Shown here piece by piece: positions 25,944-34,727 of a stretch of 64,000 bases of DNA; position 1 is the stretch's first letter; the number at the start of each line of letters is the position of its first letter. Source of the DNA: Dongia_B soli (GTDB lineage: Bacteria > Pseudomonadota > Alphaproteobacteria > Dongiales > Dongiaceae); NCBI RefSeq assembly GCF_034044715.1, contig NZ_JAXCLW010000004.1:310001-374000 (forward strand), written 5' to 3'. The notes under the pieces were generated by a model. The model did no database searches and was not told where the DNA came from. It was given only the letters and a program-made list of their open reading frames with translations. A program made the translations under genes and the position numbers.

Positions 25944-25968
25944 GGAACAATTCCCGGCAGTCCTGGTT
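25944..25968 (+). promoter_or_regulatory. candidate EcfG-type promoter before the TPP-enzyme operon
   Basis: GGAAC at 25944-25948 and GTT at 25966-25968, with 17 bases between. It lies about 100 bases before the ATG at 26070. The base before GTT is G rather than the preferred C of published consensus sequences. Confidence 0.6.
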
Positions 25969-26069
25969 TTTTTTCGACACCGATATCGATCCCTACCCGG
26001 CGCGGAATCACCCGGCGCGGCATGGCCACATGCCGTGCTTGCGCCAGTTAAAGATTATGGAGAAGAGGG

Positions 26070-27827
26070 ATGGCCAATCAGACCGCTGCAGACGTCCTGG
26101 TAGATACGTTAATAGACTGGAATGTCGAGGTCATTTTCGGGATCCCCGGGGATGGCATTAACGGGATCATCGAAGCCCTCCGGACCCGTCAGGAAAAAGT
26201 AAGATTCATTCAGGTGCGTCACGAAGAGGCGGCTGCTTTCGCCGCCTGCGCTTATGCCAAATGGACCGGCAGGCTCGGCGTGTGCCTTGCCACATCGGGG
26301 CCGGGCGGCATTCACCTGCTCAATGGCCTTTATGATGCCAAGCTGGATCACCAGCCCGTACTCGCGATCACCGGCCTGCAATTCCACGACCTTCTTCACA
26401 CTTTCACGCAACAGGATGTCGAGCTGGATAAGCTTTATATCGATGTTGCAGTCTATAACACGCGGGTGATGGGACCGAACCATGTCGAGAACGCCGTCGA
26501 GCTTGCCTGCCGCACCGCGCTTGCCTATCGGGGTGTTGCCCATGTGACTATCCCTGTAGATGTTCAGTCGCAGCCCGTGGAAGCGAAAAGGCGTTCCGAA
26601 CGAAACATCCCCCATCATGTTTCTGATGTCATGGCTGTTTCGGCGCAGTTGCCGAGCAACGCGCAGCTGGCACGCGCTGCCGCATTGCTCAATGCCGGGA
26701 AGCGGACGGCCATTCTGGCAGGCCAAGGTGCTATCGGCGCCGCCGACCAACTGGCGGCGCTTGCCGAACGTCTCGGCGCACCAGTCATAAAGGCATTGCT
26801 CGGCAAAGCATCTCTCGGCGATGACAGCCCCTATTCGACCGGCGGCATTGGCCTCCTTGGCACCAAGCCGTCCCAAGAGGCATTGGAAACCTGCGATACC
26901 TTGCTTATCGTCGGCAGCTGCTTCCCCTATATTGAATATTATCCAAAGCCGGGACAGGCCCGCGCCGTGCAGACCGATCTCGATCCTCAGCGCATCGGCC
27001 TGCGTTACCCGGTGGAAGCTGGCTTGGTCGGCGATAGCGCCAAGGTCCTCGATCTATTGCTGCCGCATCTCACCTATCGGGACGATCGCTCTTTCCTGGA
27101 AGCCGCACAGGCCGGCGTCAAGGAATGGCGTGAGCTGCTCGAAGAGCGCGGGACTCGCGATGACAAGCCGATGAAGCCGCAGGTGGTGGCGCACGAACTG
27201 AACAAGCTTTTGCGCGACGACACCATCATTGCCACCGATTCCGGCACGATTACCACTTGGGCGGCGCGGCATCTGGATATTCGCGGCGACATGAAATTCT
27301 CCTGCTCGGGCAATCTGGCCACGATGGCTTGTAGTCTGCCTTACGCCATCGCCGCAGCGATCGCCTTTCCTGAGCGTCAGGTCGTCTGCTTCATCGGCGA
27401 CGGTGGCCTCACCATGCTGCTCGGCGAGTTGGCGACCTGTGTCAAATACCGCCTTAATATCAAGATTGTCGTCATTAAGAACAACTCGCTGGGCCAGATC
27501 AAATGGGAGCAGATGGTCTTCCTCGGCAATCCCGAATATGTTTGCGATCTGCAACCGATTGACTTTGTCACGGTGGCCAGGGGATTCGGCATTGAAGGCT
27601 ATATGATCGACGATCCCAAAAAATGCAGGGAGACTTTGCAAAAAGCTTTAGCGGCCACCGGGCCGGCTCTTATTGAAGCTGTCGTCGATCCTCACGAACC
27701 GCCGATGCCGCCTAAGGTGACCATTCGGCAGGCCGCTCATCTGGCTGAATCGCTGGCGCGCGGCACACCTGCACGCCGTAAGATCGCGCTCACGATCGCA
27801 TCGGATACGGTACGAGAAATCGTCTAA
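26070..27827 (+). CDS. thiamine pyrophosphate-dependent enzyme, pyruvate oxidase/acetolactate synthase-like
   Basis: 585 residues in the three-domain order of the family: N-terminal Pyr domain with catalytic Glu52 in 'VRHEEAAAFAA', a central FAD/Rossmann-like domain ('ILAGQGAIGAADQLAALAER'), and a PP domain with the TPP motif 'GDGGLTMLLGELATC' through 'KNNSLGQ'. It resembles PoxB-type 'thiamine pyrophosphate-requiring' proteins of soil Alphaproteobacteria more than IlvB. The PoxB membrane-binding C-terminal peptide is not evident. First gene of a four-gene operon with an enolase-superfamily enzyme, an FAD/FeS oxidoreductase and GH15. Substrate (pyruvate or another 2-oxo acid) is inferred. A candidate EcfG promoter precedes it. 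Confidence 0.9.
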   Translation: MANQTAADVLVDTLIDWNVEVIFGIPGDGINGIIEALRTRQEKVRFIQVRHEEAAAFAACAYAKWTGRLGVCLATSGPGGIHLLNGLYDAKLDHQPVLAITGLQFHDLLHTFTQQDVELDKLYIDVAVYNTRVMGPNHVENAVELACRTALAYRGVAHVTIPVDVQSQPVEAKRRSERNIPHHVSDVMAVSAQLPSNAQLARAAALLNAGKRTAILAGQGAIGAADQLAALAERLGAPVIKALLGKASLGDDSPYSTGGIGLLGTKPSQEALETCDTLLIVGSCFPYIEYYPKPGQARAVQTDLDPQRIGLRYPVEAGLVGDSAKVLDLLLPHLTYRDDRSFLEAAQAGVKEWRELLEERGTRDDKPMKPQVVAHELNKLLRDDTIIATDSGTITTWAARHLDIRGDMKFSCSGNLATMACSLPYAIAAAIAFPERQVVCFIGDGGLTMLLGELATCVKYRLNIKIVVIKNNSLGQIKWEQMVFLGNPEYVCDLQPIDFVTVARGFGIEGYMIDDPKKCRETLQKALAATGPALIEAVVDPHEPPMPPKVTIRQAAHLAESLARGTPARRKIALTIASDTVREIV

Positions 27828-27838
27828 GGGGTCCTAAC

Positions 27839-28936
27839 GTGAAGCGGCCCGAAGCCCCGATCGAACGCCTGGCGGCACGCGCGTTCCGCGTTCCGACCGA
27901 TGCGCCCGAGGCCGATGGAACCTTTGCATGGCAGGACACGGTCTTCGTGCTCGCCGAAGTCGAGGCCGGCGGGAAAAGCGGATTGGGATACAGCTACACC
28001 GCCCCAGCCGCCTGCGGCATTATTGCGGACCCGCTTGCGCCAGTGGTGCTGGGAACCGACGTTTTCGATATCCCGCTTCTCTCGGTGTCGATGTTCCGCG
28101 CGGTCCGCAACCTTGGCCGCGCTGGCTTGTGCTCCAGTGCAATTTCAGCGGTCGACGTGGCGTTTTGGGATCTAAAAGCAAAACTGCTTGACCTGCCACT
28201 CGCGGACCTCCTCGGCATTGAGCGCCGGGAACTGCCAATTTACGGAAGTGGCGGCTTCACCAGCTATGATGATGCCCGGCTGGCCGAACAGCTCTCTGGT
28301 TGGGTCGAGCGCGACGGCTGTGCCGCGGTCAAGATGAAAATCGGCAGTGAGCCCGCCCGGGACCTTGACCGAGTGCGTGTCGCCCGGCAGGCCGCCGGCC
28401 GGGCGGAGCTCTATGTCGATGCCAATGGCGCGTTTACTCCCCAGCAAGCTCTTTCCTTCGCCCAGCGTTTCACGGAATTCGACGTAAGTTGGTTCGAAGA
28501 ACCGATATCCAGCGATGACTTCCGCGCCCTCCATGCCCTCCGGGACCGCTTTCCATCGCAAATGGCGCTGGCAGCCGGTGAATATGGCTATGACCCGTTT
28601 TACTTTCGCCGGATGCTGGAAGCAGGCGCCGTCGATGTTCTGCAGGCTGATATAACGCGCTGTGGCGGGGTTACCGCCTTCCTCAAAGTTGCCGCGCTTG
28701 CTGATTCTTTCATGACACCGCTTTCGGCGCATACCGCTCCGGCGCTCCATCTCCACGTTGGTTGTGCCGTGCCTCGCTTCAAGAATGTCGAATGGTTCCA
28801 CGATCACGTCCGGATCGAGCATCTGTTCTTTGACGGTGCGCCTGTTCCCAAGCATGGCAGGATCACGCCAGATTTTTCGCGCTGCGGTCTCGGTCTCTCT
28901 TTCAAGGAGGTGGACGCCCGCCGCTTTTCCATCTGA
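27839..28936 (+). CDS. enolase-superfamily enzyme, mandelate-racemase subgroup
   Basis: 365 residues beginning at GTG 27839, with AAGGGG ten bases upstream and only 11 bases after the TPP-enzyme stop. The active-site set can be read: KxK pair Lys165/Lys167 ('VKMKIG'), metal ligands Asp194 ('VDANGA'), Glu220 ('WFEEP') and Glu248 ('AAGEYGYDP'), and the His-Asp dyad Asp271 ('QADITRCGG') with His298 ('LSAHTAPAL'). This is the mandelate-racemase/acid-sugar dehydratase subgroup, which removes a proton alpha to a carboxylate. Dehydration of a sugar acid to a 2-keto-3-deoxy acid is the commonest reaction. The true substrate is unknown. Confidence 0.9.
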   Translation: MKRPEAPIERLAARAFRVPTDAPEADGTFAWQDTVFVLAEVEAGGKSGLGYSYTAPAACGIIADPLAPVVLGTDVFDIPLLSVSMFRAVRNLGRAGLCSSAISAVDVAFWDLKAKLLDLPLADLLGIERRELPIYGSGGFTSYDDARLAEQLSGWVERDGCAAVKMKIGSEPARDLDRVRVARQAAGRAELYVDANGAFTPQQALSFAQRFTEFDVSWFEEPISSDDFRALHALRDRFPSQMALAAGEYGYDPFYFRRMLEAGAVDVLQADITRCGGVTAFLKVAALADSFMTPLSAHTAPALHLHVGCAVPRFKNVEWFHDHVRIEHLFFDGAPVPKHGRITPDFSRCGLGLSFKEVDARRFSI

Positions 28937-28958
28937 CGCTCGCCGAAGAGGTGTCATC

Positions 28959-31949
28959 ATGCCGCAAAGCAAACCTCGCTTGCATCATGTCGAGAAGAAC
29001 CGCAAAGGTCGGGTCGTCGAAGCCTATGATTCCGTCACCAAGCAGGCGCAGGCACATCTGGCGCAGGATTTGGCGAAGGCCATTGCCGGCGAGGTCCGCT
29101 TCGATGTCGGCAGCCGGGCGCTCTATGCGACTGATGCTTCCAATTACCGCCAAGTGCCAATCGGTGTCGTCATCCCTCGCACGGTCGAAGATGTTGTCAG
29201 AGCCATGACCATCTGCCGCCAACATGGCGTGCCCGTGGTGATGCGGGGCGGCGGCACAAGCCTTGCCGGTCAAGGATGCAATGTCGCCGTCTTGGTCGAT
29301 TTCTCCAAATATCTCGATCACGTGCTTTCCATCGATCCGGACCGCCGCCTCGCCGTCGTGGAGCCCGGCTGCATCCTCGACACTTTGCGGGACGCGGCCG
29401 AGAAGCATCATCTGACATTCGGTCCCGATCCCGCGACACATGACCACAACACTTTGGGCGGCATGCTTGGCAACAACTCCTGCGGTGTTCATTCCGTTGT
29501 CGCCGGCAGGACCTCCGACAATGTCGAGAGCCTCGACATTGTCACCTATGACGGCCTGCGCATGACCGTCGGCAAAACCGATGAAGCAGAATTTTCCCGC
29601 ATCCTGGCCGGCGGCGGGAGAAAGGCCGCGGTCTTTAAGGCCCTCGACACTTTCCGGCGGCGTTATGGCGATCTCATCCGTGCCCGCTTCCCGAAAATTC
29701 CCCGTCGTGTATCCGGCTATGAGAATCTGGATCAGTTGCTGCCGGAAAACGGCTTCAACGTGGCGCGGGCGCTTGTCGGTACCGAAGGGACCTGCGTCAC
29801 CATTCTTCAAGCTAGTCTAAATTTGATCGAAAGTCCGCGAGAGCGCGTGCTTGCCATTGTCGGTTTCGATGACATCTACGCGGCCGCCGATGCTGTTCCC
29901 GAAGCGCTGGAATATAGACCGTTCGGCCTCGAAGGGATCGATGACCTGCTCATTGATTTCGTCCGGCGGAAGCATATTCATCCGGAGGATATCGCTGTTC
30001 TTCCCGAAGGCGGCGGCTGGCTGGTGGCAGAATTCGGGGGCGAAAATCGTGCAGCCGCGGTGGAAGCGGCTCGCGGACTAGTCGATGGCTTCAAGAAAAA
30101 AGAACGTTCTGTCAGCTTGGTCGACGACCCAGCGAAGCAGAAAAAGGTCTGGGAGCTCCGCGAAGCGGCCTTGGCCGCGACCGCGCATGTACCGGACTTC
30201 CCGGAGACCTGGCCTGGATGGGAAGACAGTGCCGTGCCGCGCGAATCTCTCGGCAATTACCTGCGAGATTTGAAGAGGCTTTTTCATAAGCATGGCTATG
30301 AAGCATCGGTCTACGGCCATTTCGGTGATGGCCTTGTTCATTGCCGGGTTCCATTCGACCTGCGCACCGAAGCAGGTCTGGTAAACTGGCAGAATTTCCT
30401 GGAAGAGGCTGCCGATCTCGTGGTGCGCTATGGCGGTTCTCTTTCTGGTGAACATGGCGACGGGCAGGCTCGCGCCGCGCTGTTGGAGAAGATGTACGGG
30501 CCAGAACTGATGGAAGCTTTCCGGGTTTTCAAAGCGATTTGGGACCCGGAAGGCAAGATGAATCCGGGCAAAGTCATTGATCCTTTTCCACCGATATCCA
30601 ATCTCAGGGTCGGGCCGGAATATCAGCCGGCGGAAATGTCTCATTACTTCGCCTATAGGGAAGATGGCGGCAGCTTCACCCAAGCCGCCCGCCGCTGCGT
30701 CGGCGTCGGTGCCTGCCGCCGCCCGAACAGCAGTAAGAGCGTGATGTGCCCGAGCTATATGGCGACCCGGGACGAAAAGCACTCAACCCGCGGGCGGGCG
30801 CGCCTTCTGTTCGAGATGTCGCACGGCGTTGCTATCACCGAAGGTTGGCAGAGTAACGAGGTGGAGGAAGCGCTTAATCTTTGCCTCGGCTGCAAAGGCT
30901 GCAAACATGACTGCCCCGTCCAGGTCGACATGGCGACATACAAAGCGGAATTTCGCGCCCATCACTATGCCGGCCGATGGCGACCGCGCGCAGCCTATTC
31001 CATGGGCCTGATTCATAAATGGTCACGCGTGGCGTCTTATGCGCCCTGGTTGGCCAATAGCTTGATTGGCCTGCCCGGCCTGTCGGATCTGACCAAATGG
31101 ATCGGCGGCATATCACCTCACCGCCGAATGCCACGTTATGCCGCCCGATCCTTCCGTGATTGGCACCGACATCGTCCGCACCGAAACGGCGAGAAAGCCC
31201 GGGTCATCCTCTGGCCAGACACGTTCAACAATTACTTCCGGCCCGGCACGGCCGCCTCCGCGGTCACGGCCCTTGAAGCTCTCGGCTATGAGGTTGCTTT
31301 GCCGGATCGGCCGCTTTGCTGTGGCCGGCCGCTCTATGATTGGGGCATGCTCGACAGCGCCAAGGCCCTCTGGCGCCGCACGCTCGAAAGCCTGACGCCG
31401 GAAATCGCTGCAGGCACCAAGATCATTGGGCTGGAACCCGCTTGCGTCAGTGCTTTTCGGGATGAGCTGCCGGCCTTGTTCCCCGGCGACGAGCGCGCCG
31501 CACGTCTGTCACAGCAGACCCTCTTCTTGAGCGAGTTTCTTGAAGAGGAGGCGGAGCACCTCATGCAACCGATAATTCAGGGGAAGGCCCTGGTCCAATT
31601 GCACTGTCATCAGCACGCCATTGTGAAACCGGATGCTGAGCAGCGGATTCTCGACGGTCTCGGTATCGATTATGAAATTCTCTCGGCCGGATGCTGTGGC
31701 ATGGCGGGCGCCTTTGGATTCGAGACGGAGAAATACGAGCTTTCTCAGACCATCGCCAACCTGGCTCTCTTTCCCCGACTGCGACAAGCCCCGTCCTCAG
31801 GCATTATCCTCGCCAATGGCTTCAGTTGCCGGGAACAGATCGAACAAGGTACGGGACGCAGCACGCTGCATATCGCCGATCTCCTGGGAAAGGCGCTTTC
31901 CGCAGGCAGACAGGCTCGTTCCGGCTCCACTTCTTCCGGGCAAAGATGA
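28959..31949 (+). CDS. FAD-linked oxidoreductase fused to FeS/CCG domains (YdiJ-like, D-2-hydroxyacid dehydrogenase type)
   Basis: 996 residues from ATG 28959, with GAGG eight bases upstream; the open frame reaches 200 bases further back but overlaps the enolase-superfamily gene. Residues 60-500 hold a PCMH-type FAD domain ('VVMRGGGTSLAGQGCN', 'HNTLGGMLGNNSCG') and an FAD-oxidase C-terminal domain ('GSLSGEHGDGQARA'). An FeS segment 'CLGCKGCKHDCPVQ' and two cysteine-rich CCG blocks ('CCGRPLYDWG', 'CCGMAGAFGFE') complete it. It equals GlcD plus GlcF in one chain, as in E. coli YdiJ. Likely oxidises a D-2-hydroxy acid and passes electrons on to quinone or another acceptor; the acid is not identifiable. 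Confidence 0.92.
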   Translation: MPQSKPRLHHVEKNRKGRVVEAYDSVTKQAQAHLAQDLAKAIAGEVRFDVGSRALYATDASNYRQVPIGVVIPRTVEDVVRAMTICRQHGVPVVMRGGGTSLAGQGCNVAVLVDFSKYLDHVLSIDPDRRLAVVEPGCILDTLRDAAEKHHLTFGPDPATHDHNTLGGMLGNNSCGVHSVVAGRTSDNVESLDIVTYDGLRMTVGKTDEAEFSRILAGGGRKAAVFKALDTFRRRYGDLIRARFPKIPRRVSGYENLDQLLPENGFNVARALVGTEGTCVTILQASLNLIESPRERVLAIVGFDDIYAAADAVPEALEYRPFGLEGIDDLLIDFVRRKHIHPEDIAVLPEGGGWLVAEFGGENRAAAVEAARGLVDGFKKKERSVSLVDDPAKQKKVWELREAALAATAHVPDFPETWPGWEDSAVPRESLGNYLRDLKRLFHKHGYEASVYGHFGDGLVHCRVPFDLRTEAGLVNWQNFLEEAADLVVRYGGSLSGEHGDGQARAALLEKMYGPELMEAFRVFKAIWDPEGKMNPGKVIDPFPPISNLRVGPEYQPAEMSHYFAYREDGGSFTQAARRCVGVGACRRPNSSKSVMCPSYMATRDEKHSTRGRARLLFEMSHGVAITEGWQSNEVEEALNLCLGCKGCKHDCPVQVDMATYKAEFRAHHYAGRWRPRAAYSMGLIHKWSRVASYAPWLANSLIGLPGLSDLTKWIGGISPHRRMPRYAARSFRDWHRHRPHRNGEKARVILWPDTFNNYFRPGTAASAVTALEALGYEVALPDRPLCCGRPLYDWGMLDSAKALWRRTLESLTPEIAAGTKIIGLEPACVSAFRDELPALFPGDERAARLSQQTLFLSEFLEEEAEHLMQPIIQGKALVQLHCHQHAIVKPDAEQRILDGLGIDYEILSAGCCGMAGAFGFETEKYELSQTIANLALFPRLRQAPSSGIILANGFSCREQIEQGTGRSTLHIADLLGKALSAGRQARSGSTSSGQR

Positions 31950-31997
31950 CTTCCTCACCGATCTCCCGCTTCGTGAACAGCGCATAGGAGGGCCTCA

Positions 31998-33818
31998 TTG
32001 ACCATTGAGGATTATGCCATCATCGGTGACTGCCATACCGCCTGCCTCGTCAGCAAGACGGGTTCCATCGACTGGCTCTGCTTGCCTCGGTTCGATTCGC
32101 CCGCCTGTTTCGCAGCCCTTCTTGGTGAAGCGGAGAATGGTCACTGGCGCATCGCGCCGCGCGATGACTCCGGCATCTCGATTAGCCGGCGCTATCGGCC
32201 GGACACTTTGGTGCTTGAGACGGAATTTCGCACCAGGAACGGTACCGTCAGAGTAACGGACTTCATGCTGATGGGAGCGGCCAAGCCGACCATCGGCCGC
32301 CTGGTGTCTGGCCTCGCCGGTTCCGTTCCGATGCGCATGAAACTGGTGATACGTTTCGATTACGGTCGCCTCGTTCCGTGGGTGAAACGCGATATGGAAG
32401 ATGCTTTAACCGCCGTCGTGGGCCCGCATCTCCTGACACTCCGGACACCTGCGCCGCATCATGGCGAAGATTTGAGCACGGTCGGCGAGTTCACAGTGTC
32501 CGCGGGCGAGACTGTGCCATTTCTGTTGAGCTACGGCATATCCTACGAAGCCCAGCCGGAACCGGAGGATATCTTCGATGGCCTGAGACGGACCGAGGCC
32601 TATTGGCTGAACTGGACAAAGCAATGCAATTATCGAGGCCCCTGGCGGGATGCCGTCATCCGCTCGCTCATCACCTTGAAGGCCCTGACCTACGCGCCGA
32701 CCGGCGGCATGGTCGCCGCCCTCACCACCTCCGTTCCGGAGCGCTTAGGTGGTGAACGCAACTGGGATTACCGCTGTTGCTGGCTTCGCGATGCAACCTT
32801 CACCCTGCTGTCCTTTCTCGTAGCGGGTTATCGCGAGGAAGCAGAAGCCTGGCGCCGATGGCTGGTACGCGCCATCGCCGGGCAGACATCGCAGGTGCAA
32901 CCGCTTTATACGATTCTAGGCGAAAACCGCCTTGACGAATGGGAGGTACCTTGGCTCAACGGCTTTGCCGCTTCAAAACCTGTCCGCATCGGCAACGCCG
33001 CCTATAGCCAGTTACAGCTCGATGTCTTCGGCGAGGTTCTCGATGCGCTTCACCATGCCCGCCGTTGCGGCCTCGCCGATGAAGAAGAGACTTGGAGGCT
33101 TGAAGTGGCGCTGCTGAAACAACTCGTGGCGTTGCATGATGAACCAGACCGCGGCATCTGGGAGATGCGCGGCGACAACCGCTATTTCACCCATTCCAAG
33201 GTGATGACGTGGGTTGCCTTTGATCGCGCCATCAGCGGGGTTGAGCATTTTGGCCTACCCGGACCGGTCGATGACTGGCGTCGGCTGCGGGAGGCCTTGC
33301 ATCAGGAGATTTGCGACAAGGCCTTCAACTCGAAACTTGGCTCCTTTGTCCAAGCTTATGGCGAGAGCGAGCTGGATGCCTCCAGCCTGCTCATTCCGCT
33401 GGTGGGGTTTCTGCCGCCGAATGACCCACGGGTGATCGGCACGGTCGAGGCGATCCAGCGCAATCTCCTGTCGGACGGCTTCGTGCGGCGCTACGATACA
33501 GCTGCGGTTGCCGACGGCGTATCGGGCAGCGAAGGCGTTTTTCTCATCTGCAGCTTCTGGCTTGCCGACAATCTCGTCCTGCAGGGAAGAAAAGACGAAG
33601 GCCAGCGCCTTTTCGAGCGCCTGCTCGAGCTGCGGAACGATGTCGGCCTTCTCGCCGAGGAATACGACCGGAAAGCTCAAATTCAATTGGGCAATTTTCC
33701 CCAGGCTCTTTCACATCTATCGTTGGTGGCAACGGCCTATAACCTCCAGGAACGCGACGGGCCAGCGCATGAACGCAGCAAACGAATGACCAACGGATTA
33801 CGTGGCGCGGCGAGCTAG
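31998..33818 (+). CDS. glycoside hydrolase family 15 (glucoamylase/trehalase-like)
   Basis: 606 residues starting at TTG 31998, chosen because AGGAGGGCCTCA precedes it at ideal distance and the conserved N-terminus ('IEDYAIIGDCHTACLVSKTG') begins at once. The N-terminal beta-sandwich (about 1-210) is followed by an (alpha/alpha)6 barrel with 'NWDYRCCWLRDATFTLLSFL', where the catalytic acid region begins, and 'GVSGSEGVFLICSFWLADNL' near the C-terminus. There is no signal peptide, so it acts on intracellular alpha-glucans or trehalose. In this genus-level context it may remove trehalose after stress. Its stop overlaps the convergent cox gene stop by four bases (CTAG). Confidence 0.92.
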   Translation: MTIEDYAIIGDCHTACLVSKTGSIDWLCLPRFDSPACFAALLGEAENGHWRIAPRDDSGISISRRYRPDTLVLETEFRTRNGTVRVTDFMLMGAAKPTIGRLVSGLAGSVPMRMKLVIRFDYGRLVPWVKRDMEDALTAVVGPHLLTLRTPAPHHGEDLSTVGEFTVSAGETVPFLLSYGISYEAQPEPEDIFDGLRRTEAYWLNWTKQCNYRGPWRDAVIRSLITLKALTYAPTGGMVAALTTSVPERLGGERNWDYRCCWLRDATFTLLSFLVAGYREEAEAWRRWLVRAIAGQTSQVQPLYTILGENRLDEWEVPWLNGFAASKPVRIGNAAYSQLQLDVFGEVLDALHHARRCGLADEEETWRLEVALLKQLVALHDEPDRGIWEMRGDNRYFTHSKVMTWVAFDRAISGVEHFGLPGPVDDWRRLREALHQEICDKAFNSKLGSFVQAYGESELDASSLLIPLVGFLPPNDPRVIGTVEAIQRNLLSDGFVRRYDTAAVADGVSGSEGVFLICSFWLADNLVLQGRKDEGQRLFERLLELRNDVGLLAEEYDRKAQIQLGNFPQALSHLSLVATAYNLQERDGPAHERSKRMTNGLRGAAS

Positions 33819-34087
33819 CCGGCGCCGCGGGTCGCGTAATCCGCCCCCGCCAGGAAGAAGAAGATCATCAGCCAGGCGATCCCGGCAAGGGCGGCCAGGC
33901 GGATCAAGCCGCCCTCTTCCCGCAAATGCATGAAGAACCAATAAACCAGCGCCGCTTTAACCGTCGCCACGCCCATGCTCGTCATGAGGCTGAGCGGGCC
34001 GGTCAAGGCGAAGCTTGCCGCAATGGTCAGCCCCAGTAGGCTTATCAGAGCTACCCATACCAGTAGCAAAGGACGGATCGTGCGCAT
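33815..34087 (-). CDS. cytochrome c oxidase subunit IV (prokaryotic type)
   Basis: 90 residues from ATG 34087, four bases after the subunit III stop. Three membrane helices are visible ('LLLVWVALISLLGLTIAASF', then 'GVATVKAALVYWFFMHLREE', then 'IAWLMIFFFLAGADY'). The middle segment with 'VKA.LV..FFMHL' is the hallmark of the COX4-prokaryotic family, a small non-catalytic subunit. Last gene of the respiratory operon. Confidence 0.88.
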   Translation of the reverse strand: MRTIRPLLLVWVALISLLGLTIAASFALTGPLSLMTSMGVATVKAALVYWFFMHLREEGGLIRLAALAGIAWLMIFFFLAGADYATRGAG

Positions 34088-34091
34088 CTGA

Positions 34092-34727
34092 TCACCGCAC
34101 CAGATAGAGAGCAGGATAAAGGAAGATCCAGATGACATCGACCAGATGCCAATAGAGTCCGGAGACTTCGACCACGCTCGCCCGCTTGGGCAAGGGCAGC
34201 GATCCGCGCAGCAATCTCCAAACCAATCCGGCAAGCAGCAGGATACCGATGGAAAGATGCAAGGCATGGAGCGCCGTCGAGATCAGATAGATGTTCATGA
34301 AGAGATGCGCCGCCGGATTGGCGAATTTCGCTGCCGTGCTGAATCCTGGCAAAAGGCCATCGCTATATTCCAGCCGATACTCGATTCCCTTCAATATGAG
34401 AAATCCCGACCCAAGTGCTGCCGCTGTCACGATGGAGATGATGACCGCGCCCCGGCTGCCCTGCCGCGCCATTTGCACGGCGATCGCGACGGCCAGGCTG
34501 GAGGTCAGCAAGATCGCCGTATTGATGCCGCCGATCCACAGATGCAACTCCTTGGAGGCGGCGGCGATCTCCTGCGGATGCAAAATGCGGCATACAAACA
34601 AGACGGCGAAAAGGCCGCCGAACAGCATGATTTCGCTGGCGAGAAAGATGTACATACCTAACATATCCGCCGCATGCTGCTGCGCCGGATCAGCGAAAGG
34701 TTCATGCACCTCCACCCGTTCAGCCAT
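34092..34727 (-). CDS. ctaE: cytochrome c oxidase subunit III
   Basis: 211 residues from ATG 34727, which overlaps the TGA of the subunit I gene. Five membrane spans; the conserved pieces are 'LGMYIFLASEIMLFGGLFAV', 'HLFMNIYLISTALHALHLSI' and the C-terminal 'SGLYWHLVDVIWIFLYPALY'. The five-helix length is that of caa3 and related oxidases rather than the seven-helix mitochondrial form. It supports proton-path stability in the oxidase and binds no metal. Confidence 0.93.
   Translation of the reverse strand: MAERVEVHEPFADPAQQHAADMLGMYIFLASEIMLFGGLFAVLFVCRILHPQEIAAASKELHLWIGGINTAILLTSSLAVAIAVQMARQGSRGAVIISIVTAAALGSGFLILKGIEYRLEYSDGLLPGFSTAAKFANPAAHLFMNIYLISTALHALHLSIGILLLAGLVWRLLRGSLPLPKRASVVEVSGLYWHLVDVIWIFLYPALYLVR

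Noticed and set aside
28758..28958. Extension of the FAD/FeS oxidoreductase by 67 codons
   Set aside because: This part overlaps the end of the enolase-superfamily gene; the ATG at 28959 has a proper ribosome binding site.
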